From: Mycolicibacter longobardus
GTDB taxonomy: Bacteria; Actinomycetota; Actinomycetes; Mycobacteriales; Mycobacteriaceae
Assembly: GCF_002102265.1 (NCBI RefSeq)
Contig: NZ_LQPG01000018.1
Coordinates: forward strand, 124,001 to 188,000
Direction: 5' to 3'
DNA: 64,000 nt
Within the stretch, counting starts at the first letter, position 1. Each line of letters starts with the position of its first letter. The position numbers were made by a program, and so were the translations under genes. This document shows, piece after piece, positions 1-8,516 of the stretch. Below the pieces are notes generated by a model. It worked only from the letters and a program-made list of their open reading frames with translations, was not told where the DNA came from and did not search any database.

Positions 1-349
1 AGGCGGCCGCGACTTCGGGTTCGTCGGCGACCACCAGTGCCAGGTGCCGCAGCGCCTGGTTGACCCGGCTCGGCATCGGCTCGTTGACGTCGGTGAAGTA
101 CGGGACCTGGCGAACCAGGTCCAGATACACCTCGGCGATCAGATGGTTCTTCGAGGAGAAGTAGGTGTAGGCGGTCGCCGGGGCGACCTTGGCGCGCGCG
201 GCGACCGCGCGCACGGTCAGGTCTGCGTAGGACTTCTCCCGCAACATCTCCACGCCGGCGGCCAGCACCTTGCGGAAGGTCTCTTCCTGGCGCCGGTTGC
301 GTGGGGCCGCATCGGTCGATGTGACCGCCGCCACGGATTCGCTGGACAC
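1..349 (-). CDS. TetR-family transcriptional regulator (3' end outside window)
   Basis: Partial gene: the minus-strand frame is open from a GTG at 349-347 to the window edge, so only the N-terminal ~116 residues are present. They contain a typical TetR helix-turn-helix: a stretch reading LTVRAVAARAKVAPATAYTYFSSKNHL is followed by the start of the ligand domain. It is divergent from the aldehyde dehydrogenase gene at 520, matching the Rv0767c/aldA arrangement of M. tuberculosis as I recall it. A perfect palindrome covers the start codon (341-358) and a second lies at 466-477, so autoregulation together with control of the catabolic operon is likely. An ATG at 360 is out of frame with the domain, which is why GTG 349 is chosen; the transcript may be leaderless. 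Confidence 0.82.
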   Translation of the reverse strand, partial: MSSESVAAVTSTDAAPRNRRQEETFRKVLAAGVEMLREKSYADLTVRAVAARAKVAPATAYTYFSSKNHLIAEVYLDLVRQVPYFTDVNEPMPSRVNQALRHLALVVADEPEVAAA

Positions 350-358
350 CTGTCCAGC
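341..358. promoter_or_regulatory. Palindromic operator candidate overlapping the TetR start
   Basis: GCTGGACA-CC-TGTCCAGC is a perfect inverted repeat with 8-bp arms and a 2-bp centre. It covers the GTG start (349) of the divergent TetR gene. Its core GGACANNTGTCC recurs at 466-477 in the same intergenic region. Size, symmetry and position suit a TetR dimer site. Confidence 0.65.
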
Positions 359-465
359 ATAGTTGAAAGTGGCCTCGCGAGGCAAGTCAGCTGGAAATAA
401 TGGTTTCAACCCACGCGGGTTGCGGGACTGCCGATTCCGGGGCTAGGGTGCGATCGGACGATAAC

Positions 466-477
466 GGACAAGTGTCC
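466..477. promoter_or_regulatory. Second GGACANNTGTCC operator candidate
   Basis: GGACA-AG-TGTCC has perfect 5-bp arms and shares its core with the palindrome at 341-358. It lies 42 bp upstream of the aldehyde dehydrogenase start, where a repressor could block that promoter. Confidence 0.6.
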
Positions 478-519
478 ATCTTGTAATTGGGCACCGGGAC
501 CAAGCTGTGGGAGTGACTG

Positions 520-1989
520 ATGGCGCTACTGGCTGACGGCGTGAGCCGGCTGCTCATCGACGGAAAACTGGCCCCCGGCGGGGCCGGCGGCTTTGCCACC
601 GTCAACCCGGCCACCGAAGAGGTGCTCGGTGAGGCGGCCAATGCCGACGCCGCCGACATGGACCGCGCCATCGGCGCGGCGCGGCGGGCCTTCGACGAGA
701 CCGACTGGTCCACCAACACCGAACTGCGGGTGCGTTGTATCCGTCAGCTGCGCGACGCGATGCGCGAACACGTCGAAGAACTTCGGGACCTGACGATGGC
801 CGAAGTCGGTGCACCCCGCATGCTCACCGCCGGTGCCCAGCTGGAAGGGCCGGTCGAAGACCTCGGATTCGCCGCCGACACCGCCGAAAGTTACGAGTGG
901 ACAAAGGATCTCGGGCAGGCCGCCCCGCTGGGCATCCCCACCCGACGCTCGGTGGTGCGGGAGGCGGTCGGCGTCGTCGGCGCCATCACCCCGTGGAACT
1001 TCCCGCACCAGATCAACCTGGCCAAGCTGGGCCCGGCGCTGGCCGCCGGCAACACGATCGTGCTCAAGCCCGCCCCCGACACCCCGTGGGTTGCTGCGGT
1101 GCTCGGTGAGCTGATCGCCGAGCACACCCACATTCCGCCGGGCGTGGTCAACATCATCACCTCCACCGACCACGCGTTGGGCGCCATGCTGGCCAAAGAC
1201 CCTCGGGTGGACATGATTTCGTTCACCGGCTCGACGGCCACCGGACGCAGCGTGATGGCCGACGCGGCCGCCACCATCAAGAAGGTGTTCCTGGAGCTGG
1301 GCGGCAAGTCCGCCTTCCTGGTGCTCGACGACGCCGATCTGGCAGCCGCCTGCTCGGTGGCGGGGTTCTCGGTCTGCCTGCACGCCGGGCAGGGCTGTGC
1401 GATCACCACCCGGCTGGTGGTGCCCCGGGCCCGCTACGACGAGGCCGTCGCCATCGCCGCCGGCACCATGGGCTCGATCAAACCGGGCGACCCGACCAAA
1501 CCCGGCACCATCTGCGGTCCGGTGATCTCGGGGCGCCAGCGCGACCGGGTGCAGAGCTACCTGGACCTGGCGATCACCGAGGGCGGCCGGTTCGCCTGCG
1601 GTGGCGGCCGGCCGGCCGACCAGCCCGCCGGCTTCTTCATCGAACCCACGGTGATCGCCGGGCTGACCAACGAGGCGCGGGTGGCCCGGGAGGAGATCTT
1701 CGGTCCGGTGCTCACCGTGATCCCGCACGACGGCGACGACGACGCGGTTCGCATCGCCAACGACTCGCCCTACGGGCTGTCCGGCACCGTCTACGGCGCC
1801 GATGCCGAGCGGGCGGCCGGGGTGGCGGCCCGACTGCGGGCCGGAACCGTCAACGTCAACGGCGGGGTGTGGTACTCCGCGGACGTGCCGTTCGGCGGAT
1901 ACAAGCAGTCCGGCAACGGCCGGGAGATGGGTGTCGCCGGGTTCGAGGAGTACCTGGAAATCAAAGCCATTGCGACAGCAGCGAACTGA
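520..1989 (+). CDS. aldA: NAD(P)-dependent aldehyde dehydrogenase
   Basis: 489 residues, full length for the ALDH superfamily. It oxidises an aldehyde to the acid using NAD(P). Visible motifs: ITPWNFP in the N-terminal cofactor domain, FTGSTATG (cofactor loop), the general base Glu259 in LELGGKS, the nucleophile Cys293 in GQGCA, and EEIFGPV near the C terminus. It is the first gene of a forward operon with an SDR, a 3-hydroxyisobutyrate-dehydrogenase-like enzyme and a CMD protein, corresponding to Rv0768-Rv0771. This suggests stepwise oxidation of an alcohol, aldehyde or hydroxy acid; the substrate is unknown. Expression is probably controlled by the divergent TetR through the two upstream palindromes. 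Confidence 0.9.
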   Translation: MALLADGVSRLLIDGKLAPGGAGGFATVNPATEEVLGEAANADAADMDRAIGAARRAFDETDWSTNTELRVRCIRQLRDAMREHVEELRDLTMAEVGAPRMLTAGAQLEGPVEDLGFAADTAESYEWTKDLGQAAPLGIPTRRSVVREAVGVVGAITPWNFPHQINLAKLGPALAAGNTIVLKPAPDTPWVAAVLGELIAEHTHIPPGVVNIITSTDHALGAMLAKDPRVDMISFTGSTATGRSVMADAAATIKKVFLELGGKSAFLVLDDADLAAACSVAGFSVCLHAGQGCAITTRLVVPRARYDEAVAIAAGTMGSIKPGDPTKPGTICGPVISGRQRDRVQSYLDLAITEGGRFACGGGRPADQPAGFFIEPTVIAGLTNEARVAREEIFGPVLTVIPHDGDDDAVRIANDSPYGLSGTVYGADAERAAGVAARLRAGTVNVNGGVWYSADVPFGGYKQSGNGREMGVAGFEEYLEIKAIATAAN

Positions 1990-2032
1990 AAACAATCACG
2001 GGATTCAAGGGACTTAGAGGGAGAAGAAGCAG

Positions 2033-2785
2033 ATGGGGCAATTTGACGACAAGGTAGCCATCGTCACCGGTTCCGGTGGCGGCATCGGGCAGGCGTACGC
2101 CCAGGCCCTGGCCGCCGACGGCGCCGCGGTAGTCGTCGCCGACATCAACGTCGACGGCGCGAAAACGGTGGCCGACCAGATCGTCGCCGACGGCGGCAAG
2201 GCGATCGCGGTGGGAGTCGACGTCTCGGACATCGAATCGGCGCAGGCCATGGCGGATGCCGCCGTGGCGGAGTTCGGCGGGATCGACTACCTGGTCAACA
2301 ACGCCGCGATCTTCGGCGGCATGAAGCTCGACGGCTTGCTGACCGTGCCGTGGGACTACTACGAGAAGTTCATGCGGGTGAACCTGGACGGCGCCCTGAT
2401 CTGCACCCGTGCGGTCTACGAGCACATGGCCAAGCGTGGCGGCGGTGCCATCGTCAACCAGTCGTCCACGGCGGCATGGGTTTACTCGAACTTCTACGGT
2501 CTGGCCAAGGTCGGTGTCAACGGTCTGACCCAGCAGCTCTCCCGCGAGCTGGGCTGGCGCAACATCCGGATCAACGCGATCGCGCCCGGCCCGATCGACA
2601 CCGAGGCCAACCGGAACACCACTCCGCAGGCCATCGTGAAGCAGATGGTGCAGCAGCTGCCGCTGGCTCGCATGGGCACCCCGGAGGATCTGGTGCCGAT
2701 GTGTCTGTTCCTGCTGTCGGATCAGGCGTCGTGGATCACCGGACAGATCTTCAACGTCGACGGCGGACAGATCATCCGGTCATGA
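2033..2785 (+). CDS. Short-chain dehydrogenase/reductase
   Basis: 250-residue classical SDR. It has the glycine-rich cofactor motif TGSGGGIG (residues 12-19), NNAA in the middle strand, and the catalytic YxxxK as Tyr155/Lys159 (YGLAK), preceded by an SS pair. A purine-rich ribosome site (gggagaag) precedes the ATG. Its stop overlaps the start of the next gene by ATGA (2782-2785), so translation is coupled. It corresponds to Rv0769 by position. It probably oxidises or reduces a hydroxyl/keto group in the same route as the adjacent aldehyde dehydrogenase; the substrate cannot be deduced. Confidence 0.88.
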   Translation: MGQFDDKVAIVTGSGGGIGQAYAQALAADGAAVVVADINVDGAKTVADQIVADGGKAIAVGVDVSDIESAQAMADAAVAEFGGIDYLVNNAAIFGGMKLDGLLTVPWDYYEKFMRVNLDGALICTRAVYEHMAKRGGGAIVNQSSTAAWVYSNFYGLAKVGVNGLTQQLSRELGWRNIRINAIAPGPIDTEANRNTTPQAIVKQMVQQLPLARMGTPEDLVPMCLFLLSDQASWITGQIFNVDGGQIIRS

Positions 2786-3648
2786 GCACGACCGAGGAAA
2801 CTCCCCGCCTCGGCTACATCGGGCTCGGGAACATGGGTGCGCCGATGGCCAAGCGTCTGGTCGACTGGCCGGGCGGCGTCACGGTATTCGATGTGCGGGC
2901 CGAGGCGATCACGCCGCTGGCCGAGGCCGGGGCAGGTGTCGCCGACAGTGTCGCCGACGTCGGTGCGAGCGCCGGCATCATCAGTGTCACGGTGCTCGAC
3001 GACGCCCAGGTCCGCGAGGTGGTCGCCGACCTGGCGACCACCGCGAAGCCCGGCACCGTCATCGCGATCCACTCGACGATCGCCGACACCACGGCCGCCG
3101 AGCTGGCCGAGGAGCTGAAGCCGCAGGGCATTCACGTCGTCGACGCACCGGTCAGCGGCGGCGCCGGTGCCGCTGACAAGGGCCAGCTGGCGACCATGGT
3201 CGGCGCCGACCGCGCGGTCTACGAACAGATCAAGCCGGCGTTCAAGCAGTGGGCGTCGTTGGTCATCCACGCCGGGGAGCCCGGCGCCGGCACCCGAATG
3301 AAGCTGGCGCGCAACATGTTGACGTTCACCGCCTACGCCGCGGCCGGCGAAGCCATGAAACTGGCCGAGGCGGCCGGGCTCGATCTGCAGGCGCTGGGCC
3401 GGGTGGTGCGTCACACCGATGCGCTCACCGGCGGGCCCGGGGCGGTCATGTTCCGCGACACCACCGCCCCCCTGCAGCCGGAGGATTTCCTGTATCAACC
3501 GCTCAGCCACACCCGCGGGCTCGGCGAGAAAGACCTCAGTCTCGCATTGGGATTGGGGCAGGCCACCGGGGTCGACCTTCCGCTGGCCCAGGTCGCGCTG
3601 GCTGAGCTGGCCGCCGGCCTGGGTGTGCCGCATTCCACCACCGACTAG
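2782..3648 (+). CDS. 6-phosphogluconate/3-hydroxyisobutyrate dehydrogenase-like oxidoreductase
   Basis: 288 residues from the ATG that overlaps the preceding stop. The N-terminal Rossmann fold shows GYIGLGNMG (residues 11-19). The substrate motif DAPVSGGAGAA lies at about 120-130. The catalytic lysine is Lys174 in GTRMKLARN, the family signature for beta-hydroxyacid dehydrogenases, followed by an all-helical C-terminal dimerisation domain. The same frame is open further upstream but that stretch is antisense or out-of-frame within the SDR, so the ATGA start is preferred. It is the Rv0770 counterpart in the aldehyde dehydrogenase operon. The substrate is a beta-hydroxy acid of unknown identity. 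Confidence 0.88.
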   Translation: MSTTEETPRLGYIGLGNMGAPMAKRLVDWPGGVTVFDVRAEAITPLAEAGAGVADSVADVGASAGIISVTVLDDAQVREVVADLATTAKPGTVIAIHSTIADTTAAELAEELKPQGIHVVDAPVSGGAGAADKGQLATMVGADRAVYEQIKPAFKQWASLVIHAGEPGAGTRMKLARNMLTFTAYAAAGEAMKLAEAAGLDLQALGRVVRHTDALTGGPGAVMFRDTTAPLQPEDFLYQPLSHTRGLGEKDLSLALGLGQATGVDLPLAQVALAELAAGLGVPHSTTD

Positions 3649-3658
3649 GAGAGATCTG

Positions 3659-4084
3659 ATGGACGAACTGCGCCGTACCGGCCTGGCGAAGATGAACGAG
3701 GTCTACGCGTGGGAGATGCCCGATATGCCGGGTGAATACTTCGCGCTCACCGTCGATCACCTGTTCGGCCGGATCTGGACCCGGCCCGGACTTTCCATGC
3801 GCGACAAGCGATTGATGACGCTGGCGGTGGTCACCGCGGTAGGCGAGAAGGACCTGGCCGAGATCCAGGTCAACGCCGCGCTGCACAACGGGGAGTTGAC
3901 CGAGGAGGAGATGCGCGAGCTGCCGATCTTCCTGACGCACTATGTGGGCTTCCCGCGGGGATCGGGGCTGAACGCCGTGGTGGAGAAGGTGATCGCCAAA
4001 CGCAACAAGGCCGCCGCCGCGGGCAAGTCCGAGGACAAGAAGGCCAACGTCGCAGCTGTGCTGGATAAGCAGAAGGGCGAATGA
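3659..4084 (+). CDS. Carboxymuconolactone decarboxylase family protein
   Basis: 141 residues. The ATG is preceded by an AGGAGA ribosome site ten bases downstream of the previous stop. The fold belongs to the CMD/AhpD superfamily: helical, with LSMRDKRLMTLAVV followed by QVNAALHNGELTEEEMRE. The redox CxxC of AhpD is absent (no cysteine in the equivalent helix), so a peroxidase role is unlikely; a decarboxylase-like or structural role is possible. The C terminus is a Lys/Ala-rich tail. It corresponds to Rv0771. The stop overlaps the next start (ATGA, 4081-4084). Operon context links it to the catabolic dehydrogenases. Confidence 0.85.
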   Translation: MDELRRTGLAKMNEVYAWEMPDMPGEYFALTVDHLFGRIWTRPGLSMRDKRLMTLAVVTAVGEKDLAEIQVNAALHNGELTEEEMRELPIFLTHYVGFPRGSGLNAVVEKVIAKRNKAAAAGKSEDKKANVAAVLDKQKGE

Positions 4085-4956
4085 CCGACACTCTGCTCGC
4101 CGGGCGGGGAGCCGTCGTGGTCGGGGGCAGCCGGGGAATCGGCCGGGCGGTGGCAGAACTGCTGGCGGTCTGCGGAGCCGGAGTGGTGGTCAACGGCCGG
4201 GACCCGCATGCGGTCGACGACTCCGTCGCGGCGATCACCGGTTCCGGCGGGCGGGCCGTCGGGCTGGCCGGGGCCGCCAATGTCGAGGCCACCGCCGTGG
4301 CGCTGGTGCAGGCCTGCCGGGAGGAGTACGGCGGCGTCGATGTGTTGATCAACTGCGCGGGCGTCGCCGAACCGCCCGGCTCCTCGATCCTGTCGGTGTC
4401 CAGCGCGCAGTTCCGCGAACTGCTCGACGCGCACCTGGGCACGGTTTTCCAGACCTGCCGGGCCGCCGCGCCGACCATGGCCGAGCAGCGCCGCGGCTCG
4501 ATCGTCAACAGCGGTTCGGTGGCATTCCTCGGTGACTACGGCGGCACCGGGTATCCAGCCGGCAAGGGGGCGATCAACGCTCTGACCGTGGCGATGGCCG
4601 CTGAGCTCGCGGAGTACGGAGTGCGGGCCAACGTCGTCTGTCCGGGCGCGAAGACGCGACTGTCCACCGGCAGCGACTATGAGGAGCACATCCGCGACCT
4701 GCACGCTCGAGGGCTGCTGGACGAGGTCAGCATGCGGGCTTCGCTGGACCCGGCCCCCGCCGGCTATGTGGCCCCGCTGTACGCCTACCTGGCCAGTGAC
4801 CTGGCGAGCGGCGTGACCGGATCGGTGTTCCTGGCATCCGGGGGTTTTGTCGGCCGCTTCGAGCGGCCCACCCCCTCGGTACTGGGATACCGCGATCACC
4901 AGCGCTTTTCGCCGTGGTCCATTGAGGAATTGCATGCCATGGTGGCGAGCGGCTGA
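4081..4956 (+). CDS. Short-chain dehydrogenase/reductase (second in operon)
   Basis: 291 residues. The cofactor motif is VVGGSRGIG (13-21), INCAG marks the fourth strand, and the active site is Ser plus Tyr158/Lys162 (YPAGK). The family-typical C-terminal glycine of the cofactor lid is also present. It is translationally coupled to the CMD gene by ATGA and ends the operon 43 bp before purD. I do not recall an equivalent between Rv0771 and purD in M. tuberculosis, so it is probably a lineage-specific addition. A long C-terminal extension after the SDR core (about 255-291) contains SVLGYRDHQRFSPWSIEEL, seen in hydroxyacyl-type SDRs. Substrate unknown. Confidence 0.85.
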   Translation: MTDTLLAGRGAVVVGGSRGIGRAVAELLAVCGAGVVVNGRDPHAVDDSVAAITGSGGRAVGLAGAANVEATAVALVQACREEYGGVDVLINCAGVAEPPGSSILSVSSAQFRELLDAHLGTVFQTCRAAAPTMAEQRRGSIVNSGSVAFLGDYGGTGYPAGKGAINALTVAMAAELAEYGVRANVVCPGAKTRLSTGSDYEEHIRDLHARGLLDEVSMRASLDPAPAGYVAPLYAYLASDLASGVTGSVFLASGGFVGRFERPTPSVLGYRDHQRFSPWSIEELHAMVASG

Positions 4957-4985
4957 CCTCGGCGGAGCGTAGCGTGGTGGCCCGA

Positions 4986-4991
4986 TAGGCT
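4986..4991 (+). promoter_or_regulatory. -10 element for leaderless purD transcript
   Basis: TAGGCT ends 8 nt before the GTG start of purD (5000). This is the TANNNT-spacer-start layout of mycobacterial leaderless promoters, and there is no Shine-Dalgarno before the GTG. Confidence 0.5.
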
Positions 4992-4999
4992 GGGAAACC

Positions 5000-6268
5000 G
5001 TGCGTATTTTGGTGATCGGTTCCGGCGCCCGGGAGCATGCGCTACTCATGGCTCTGCGCAACGACCCCAAGGTCGATCACCTGGTGATCGCCCCCGGCAA
5101 CGCCGGCACCGCGGCGGTGGCCGAGCAGCGTGACATCGACATCACCTCGGCCTCGGCGGTCACCGACTTGGCTCGCGAGGTCAAGGCCGACCTGGTGGTA
5201 ATCGGGCCGGAGGTGCCGCTGGTGCTGGGCGTGGCCGACGCGGTGCGCGCCGCCGGCATCGCGTGTTTCGGGCCGTCCCAGGACGCCGCTCGCATCGAAG
5301 GCTCCAAAGCATTCGCCAAGGATGTGATGGCCGCTGCCGGTGTGCGCACCGCCCGTTCGGAGATCGTCGACAGCCCTGCTGACCTGGATGCCGCCCTGAG
5401 CCGGTTCGGCCCAGAGGCCGGGGAGGCGGCCTGGGTGGTCAAGGACGACGGGTTGGCCGCCGGTAAGGGAGTGGTGGTGACCGCGGACCGCTCGGCGGCG
5501 CGGGCCCACGCCGCCGGCCTGCTCGAGGCCGGGCATCCGGTGTTGCTGGAATCTTTCTTGGACGGTCCGGAACTGTCGCTGTTCTGCATTGTCGACGGCA
5601 CCACCGTGGTGCCGCTGTTGCCGGCGCAGGACTTCAAGCGGGTCGGCGACGACGACACCGGCCCCAACACCGGCGGTATGGGCGCGTATGCCCCGCTGCC
5701 CTGGCTGTCCCGGCAGGCGGCGGCGGGCATCGTCGCCAGTGTCGTCGAACCCGTCGCGGTCGAACTTCTCCGACGGGGCAGCCGGTTCACCGGGTTGCTG
5801 TACGCAGGTCTGGCGATGACATCGACCGGGCCGGCGGTGGTCGAATTCAATTGCCGCTTCGGCGATCCGGAGACTCAGGCGGTGCTGGCCCTGCTCGAGT
5901 CGCCGCTCGGGCAGTTGCTGCATGCCGCTGCCACCGGCCGACTGAGCGAATTCGGCGCCTTGCGTTGGCGGGATGGCGCCGCGGTGACGGTAGTGCTGGC
6001 AGCGGAGAATTACCCGGGCCGGCCCCGGGTCGGCGACGTGATCGTCGGCGCCGAAGCCGACGGGGTGTTGCACGCCGGCACCGCGCGCCGCGACGACGGG
6101 GCGGTGGTGTCCTCCGGCGGGCGGGTGCTGTCGGTGGTGGGCACCGGCGAGGACTTGAGCGCCGCCCGAGCCGACGCCTATCGGATCCTCAGCTCGATTC
6201 GCTTGCCGGGCAGCCACTTTCGCACCGACATCGGCTTGGCTGCCGCCGAGGGGAAGATCGAGATCTAG
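5000..6268 (+). CDS. purD: Phosphoribosylamine-glycine ligase
   Basis: 422 residues, the usual length of GAR synthetase, step 2 of de novo purine synthesis (phosphoribosylamine + glycine + ATP to GAR). The N-terminal domain starts with a Rossmann-like GSGAREHAL (7-15). The ATP-grasp domain has [11 protein letters not shown], the metal/ATP loop [12 protein letters not shown] and the conserved [10 protein letters not shown]. The GTG start immediately follows a TAGGCT box, suggesting a leaderless mRNA. It sits where Rv0772 sits in M. tuberculosis; the ggtA gene that follows there is missing here. Confidence 0.96.
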   Translation: MRILVIGSGAREHALLMALRNDPKVDHLVIAPGNAGTAAVAEQRDIDITSASAVTDLAREVKADLVVIGPEVPLVLGVADAVRAAGIACFGPSQDAARIEGSKAFAKDVMAAAGVRTARSEIVDSPADLDAALSRFGPEAGEAAWVVKDDGLAAGKGVVVTADRSAARAHAAGLLEAGHPVLLESFLDGPELSLFCIVDGTTVVPLLPAQDFKRVGDDDTGPNTGGMGAYAPLPWLSRQAAAGIVASVVEPVAVELLRRGSRFTGLLYAGLAMTSTGPAVVEFNCRFGDPETQAVLALLESPLGQLLHAAATGRLSEFGALRWRDGAAVTVVLAAENYPGRPRVGDVIVGAEADGVLHAGTARRDDGAVVSSGGRVLSVVGTGEDLSAARADAYRILSSIRLPGSHFRTDIGLAAAEGKIEI

Positions 6269-6285
6269 CCGGAGATACCAACCGC

Positions 6286-6291
6286 TATCCT
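6286..6291 (+). promoter_or_regulatory. -10 element for leaderless transcript of the 6299 gene
   Basis: TATCCT is followed by a 7-nt spacer and then the ATG at 6299, an ideal leaderless arrangement. It lies in the 30-bp gap after purD. Confidence 0.5.
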
Positions 6292-6298
6292 TGGGGAC

Positions 6299-6826
6299 AT
6301 GTCTGATGAAACTCAGCTGGACTCCACGGACCAGCCGTACTCCAAAGCGGCGTCAAACCGCGGCTCCCTGCTGATCGCAGCAGCAGTTGGTCTGGTCGCC
6401 GGCCTCATCGGCGGCGCGGTCGTGGCCGGATTCTGGCACCCGTCCTGGGGTGGTGGCTCTGCCAAGTTCAACAGCCAGCAGGTCGAAGATGCCAAGAAGG
6501 ACGTGTGCGGCGCGGTCATCCTCGCGCGCCAGGCGGTGGCCACCAACATGCACATGAAGAATCCCGACCCGGAAAACCCGATCGCGCAGCTCGCGGTGGC
6601 CGCCAACGCGAGGTTGTCGTTGACGGCGGGCGCGGCGTACCTGCGCGGCCGGCTGGAGGCGGACCCTGCGGCTCCGCAGGAGGTCGTCGACGCCGCCCAG
6701 GCGATGGCTGGCGGACTGGAGCGCCTGAACCTCAGTTATCTTGTCGGGCAAGCGAATAACGAGCGCGAGCAGCTGGGGCATGACCTCGACGCGCACATCA
6801 CGACACTGGGCAAGCTCTGCCAGTAG
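6299..6826 (+). CDS. Membrane-anchored hypothetical protein
   Basis: 175 residues of unknown function. A hydrophilic N terminus (about 22 residues) precedes one glycine/alanine-rich transmembrane helix (about 24-46, LLIAAAVGLVAGLIGGAVVAG). A soluble helical domain with two cysteines (CGAVILARQ and the penultimate Cys of GKLCQ) follows. Orientation is probably cytoplasmic N terminus with the C-terminal domain outside, where the two cysteines could form a disulfide. The gene is single, with its own leaderless-type promoter, convergent with the esterase gene. I recognise no domain. Confidence 0.75.
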   Translation: MSDETQLDSTDQPYSKAASNRGSLLIAAAVGLVAGLIGGAVVAGFWHPSWGGGSAKFNSQQVEDAKKDVCGAVILARQAVATNMHMKNPDPENPIAQLAVAANARLSLTAGAAYLRGRLEADPAAPQEVVDAAQAMAGGLERLNLSYLVGQANNEREQLGHDLDAHITTLGKLCQ

Positions 6827-6838
6827 CGCAGGCGTCGT

Positions 6839-7678
6839 CTAAGCGGTCAACAACGGGGCGATCCAGGTCAGCTGGGCTGGGATCTGTGAACTCCAAAATG
6901 ACCCGTCGTGCCCGCCGGGGGAGAAGCCGCCCGCCGGAGGATTCGGCAGCTGGTCGATGAAGGCCTGGGTCGCGGTGTAGAACGGGTCGGAGTTTCCGCA
7001 GTCCACCCGGATCGGGATCGATCCCAGGGCCGGCATCCCGAACACGGAGTTGGCCGCAAAGTCCGACGCGCCGTCGAATGCCCCGGGCGCCGTCGCGCCG
7101 GGCGACAGCCACAGCGCGGGGCTCACGGCGCAGATCGCGGCCGTGCGGCGCGGACCGAGTCGGCCGCCCAACAGCAGCGCGCCGTAACCGCCCATCGACC
7201 AGCCGATGAACCCCACCCGGGAGGTGTCCAAACCCTGGTCGGCCAGCAGCGGCAACAACTCGTCGGTCACCATCGCGCCCGAGTCCTCCCCGGAGGCGCG
7301 CCGGTGCCAGTAGCTGCCGCCGCCGTCGACGGCGACCACCGCGAACGGGGGCAGCCCCGCGTCGACCGCCTCGGCCAGGCCCTGTTCCACCCCGCCGGCC
7401 ATCACGGTCGCGGCGTCACTGCCCTTGCCGTGCAGCGCGATCAGCGGACGCAGCGACCCGGTCTGGCCCGGCGGCCGGGCGATCGCCCAGTTGGTGGCCA
7501 TCCCGCCGCGGGCCGCCGAGGTGAACGATCCTGTAGTCATCGTTGGCGGGGCCTGCGGCGGGGCGGCCTGCGCTGGACACGGGCCGAGCAGCGAGCCGAC
7601 TCCCCAGGATGAAAACGCGCCCACTCCGCCCATTGCGGCCCCGAGACGCAGCAACGACCGTCGGCTCAACTCCGGCAT
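6839..7678 (-). CDS. Tat-exported alpha/beta-hydrolase (esterase, Rv0774c-like)
   Basis: 279 residues from the ATG at 7678, chosen because it places the twin-arginine signal SRRSLLRLGAAMGG at the very N terminus; ATGs at 7690 and 7687 and a longer frame to 7789 also exist. An Ala-rich signal region ends near CPAQAAPP. The mature enzyme has the nucleophile elbow GWSMGG and a C-terminal GGHDGSFW histidine, as in the feruloyl-esterase/antigen-85-like branch of alpha/beta hydrolases. It is likely an exported esterase acting on acyl lipids or other esters. It diverges from the TetR gene at 7770, its probable regulator. Confidence 0.82.
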   Translation of the reverse strand: MPELSRRSLLRLGAAMGGVGAFSSWGVGSLLGPCPAQAAPPQAPPTMTTGSFTSAARGGMATNWAIARPPGQTGSLRPLIALHGKGSDAATVMAGGVEQGLAEAVDAGLPPFAVVAVDGGGSYWHRRASGEDSGAMVTDELLPLLADQGLDTSRVGFIGWSMGGYGALLLGGRLGPRRTAAICAVSPALWLSPGATAPGAFDGASDFAANSVFGMPALGSIPIRVDCGNSDPFYTATQAFIDQLPNPPAGGFSPGGHDGSFWSSQIPAQLTWIAPLLTA

Positions 7679-7769
7679 GGCGGCCATCATGCCAGCGGAG
7701 CGCCGTTTGTTCGAAAAGTCGGAAACGCATGATGCGGCGATACCCGGGCTGGCAGCATCTCTAGGCGTG

Positions 7770-8399
7770 ATGACAGCGGTGACGCCCAAGGGCGAACGTC
7801 GGCGTTACGCGCTGATCAGCGCTGCCGCCGAGTTGCTGCGCGAGGGCGGGTTCGAAGCGGTGCGGCATCGCGCGGTGGCGCAGCGGGCCGGCCTGCCGCT
7901 GGCGTCGACCACCTATTACTTCTCATCACTGGACGAGCTCATCATCAGCGCGGTGGAACACATCGGGATGTTGGAGGTCGCCCAGCTACGCGCCCGCATC
8001 ACGGGCCTGTCCCGCCGGCGGCGCAGCGCCGAGACCACCGCTGACATGCTGGTGGAGTTGCTGGTGGGGTCGCAAGAGGGCCCAGAGAACGGTCCGCAGC
8101 TCACCGAGCAGCTCACCTCTCGCTATGAACGCTATATCGTCTGCGCCCGGCAACCCGCGCTGCGCGAGATTCAGCGCCGCATCCTGCACCAGCGGTCCGA
8201 CGCCGTCACCGAGGCTGTCGAACGCTCCGGTCGGATCGCACGCGTCGAACTGGCATACGCACTGGTCTGCACGGTCGACGGTGCGGTGATGGCGGCGCTG
8301 GCCGACGACCAGCAGGGGCCGCGGGCGGCGGCTCGAGCCGCGGTGATCGACGTCATCGACTTGCTCGCGCCGCTCGACCAGCGCGCGGTGTCGGCCTGA
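7770..8399 (+). CDS. TetR-family transcriptional regulator (Rv0775-like)
   Basis: 209 residues from ATG 7770; a GTG directly upstream at 7767 is an alternative. The N-terminal helix-turn-helix is visible as FEAVRHRAVAQRAGLPLASTTYYFSSLDEL, with the family's YYxF turn into the ligand domain. The remainder is a helical ligand-binding domain. It is divergent from the esterase gene with ~90 bp between starts, so it is a candidate repressor of that gene. It also lies directly upstream of the pnt leader RNA in the same orientation; read-through is possible but the RNA element suggests separate pnt control. Confidence 0.85.
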   Translation: MTAVTPKGERRRYALISAAAELLREGGFEAVRHRAVAQRAGLPLASTTYYFSSLDELIISAVEHIGMLEVAQLRARITGLSRRRRSAETTADMLVELLVGSQEGPENGPQLTEQLTSRYERYIVCARQPALREIQRRILHQRSDAVTEAVERSGRIARVELAYALVCTVDGAVMAALADDQQGPRAAARAAVIDVIDLLAPLDQRAVSA

Positions 8400-8402
8400 G
8401 AA

Positions 8403-8510
8403 GCCCGCACGGTATGCTGCGGCGATCCCTTGTCGCTCCTTAGCTACTGGCGGGTAACGAAAGGGACGGTAACGCCTGCAAGACGGCGAACAGATGCGAA
8501 TGTGGAGAGC
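8403..8510 (+). ncRNA. Actino-pnt leader RNA (5' UTR of pntA)
   Basis: The ~115-nt untranslated stretch between the TetR stop and pntA is G/C-rich. It carries short complementary segments and purine-rich single-strand stretches (ggcgggtaacgaaaggg, ggtaacgcctgcaagac). An Actino-pnt structured RNA family is known upstream of transhydrogenase genes in Actinomycetales. Position, length and composition fit, but I identify it by context and general look, not by a covariance search. Exact ends are approximate. Confidence 0.6.
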
Positions 8511-8516
8511 TAGTTC

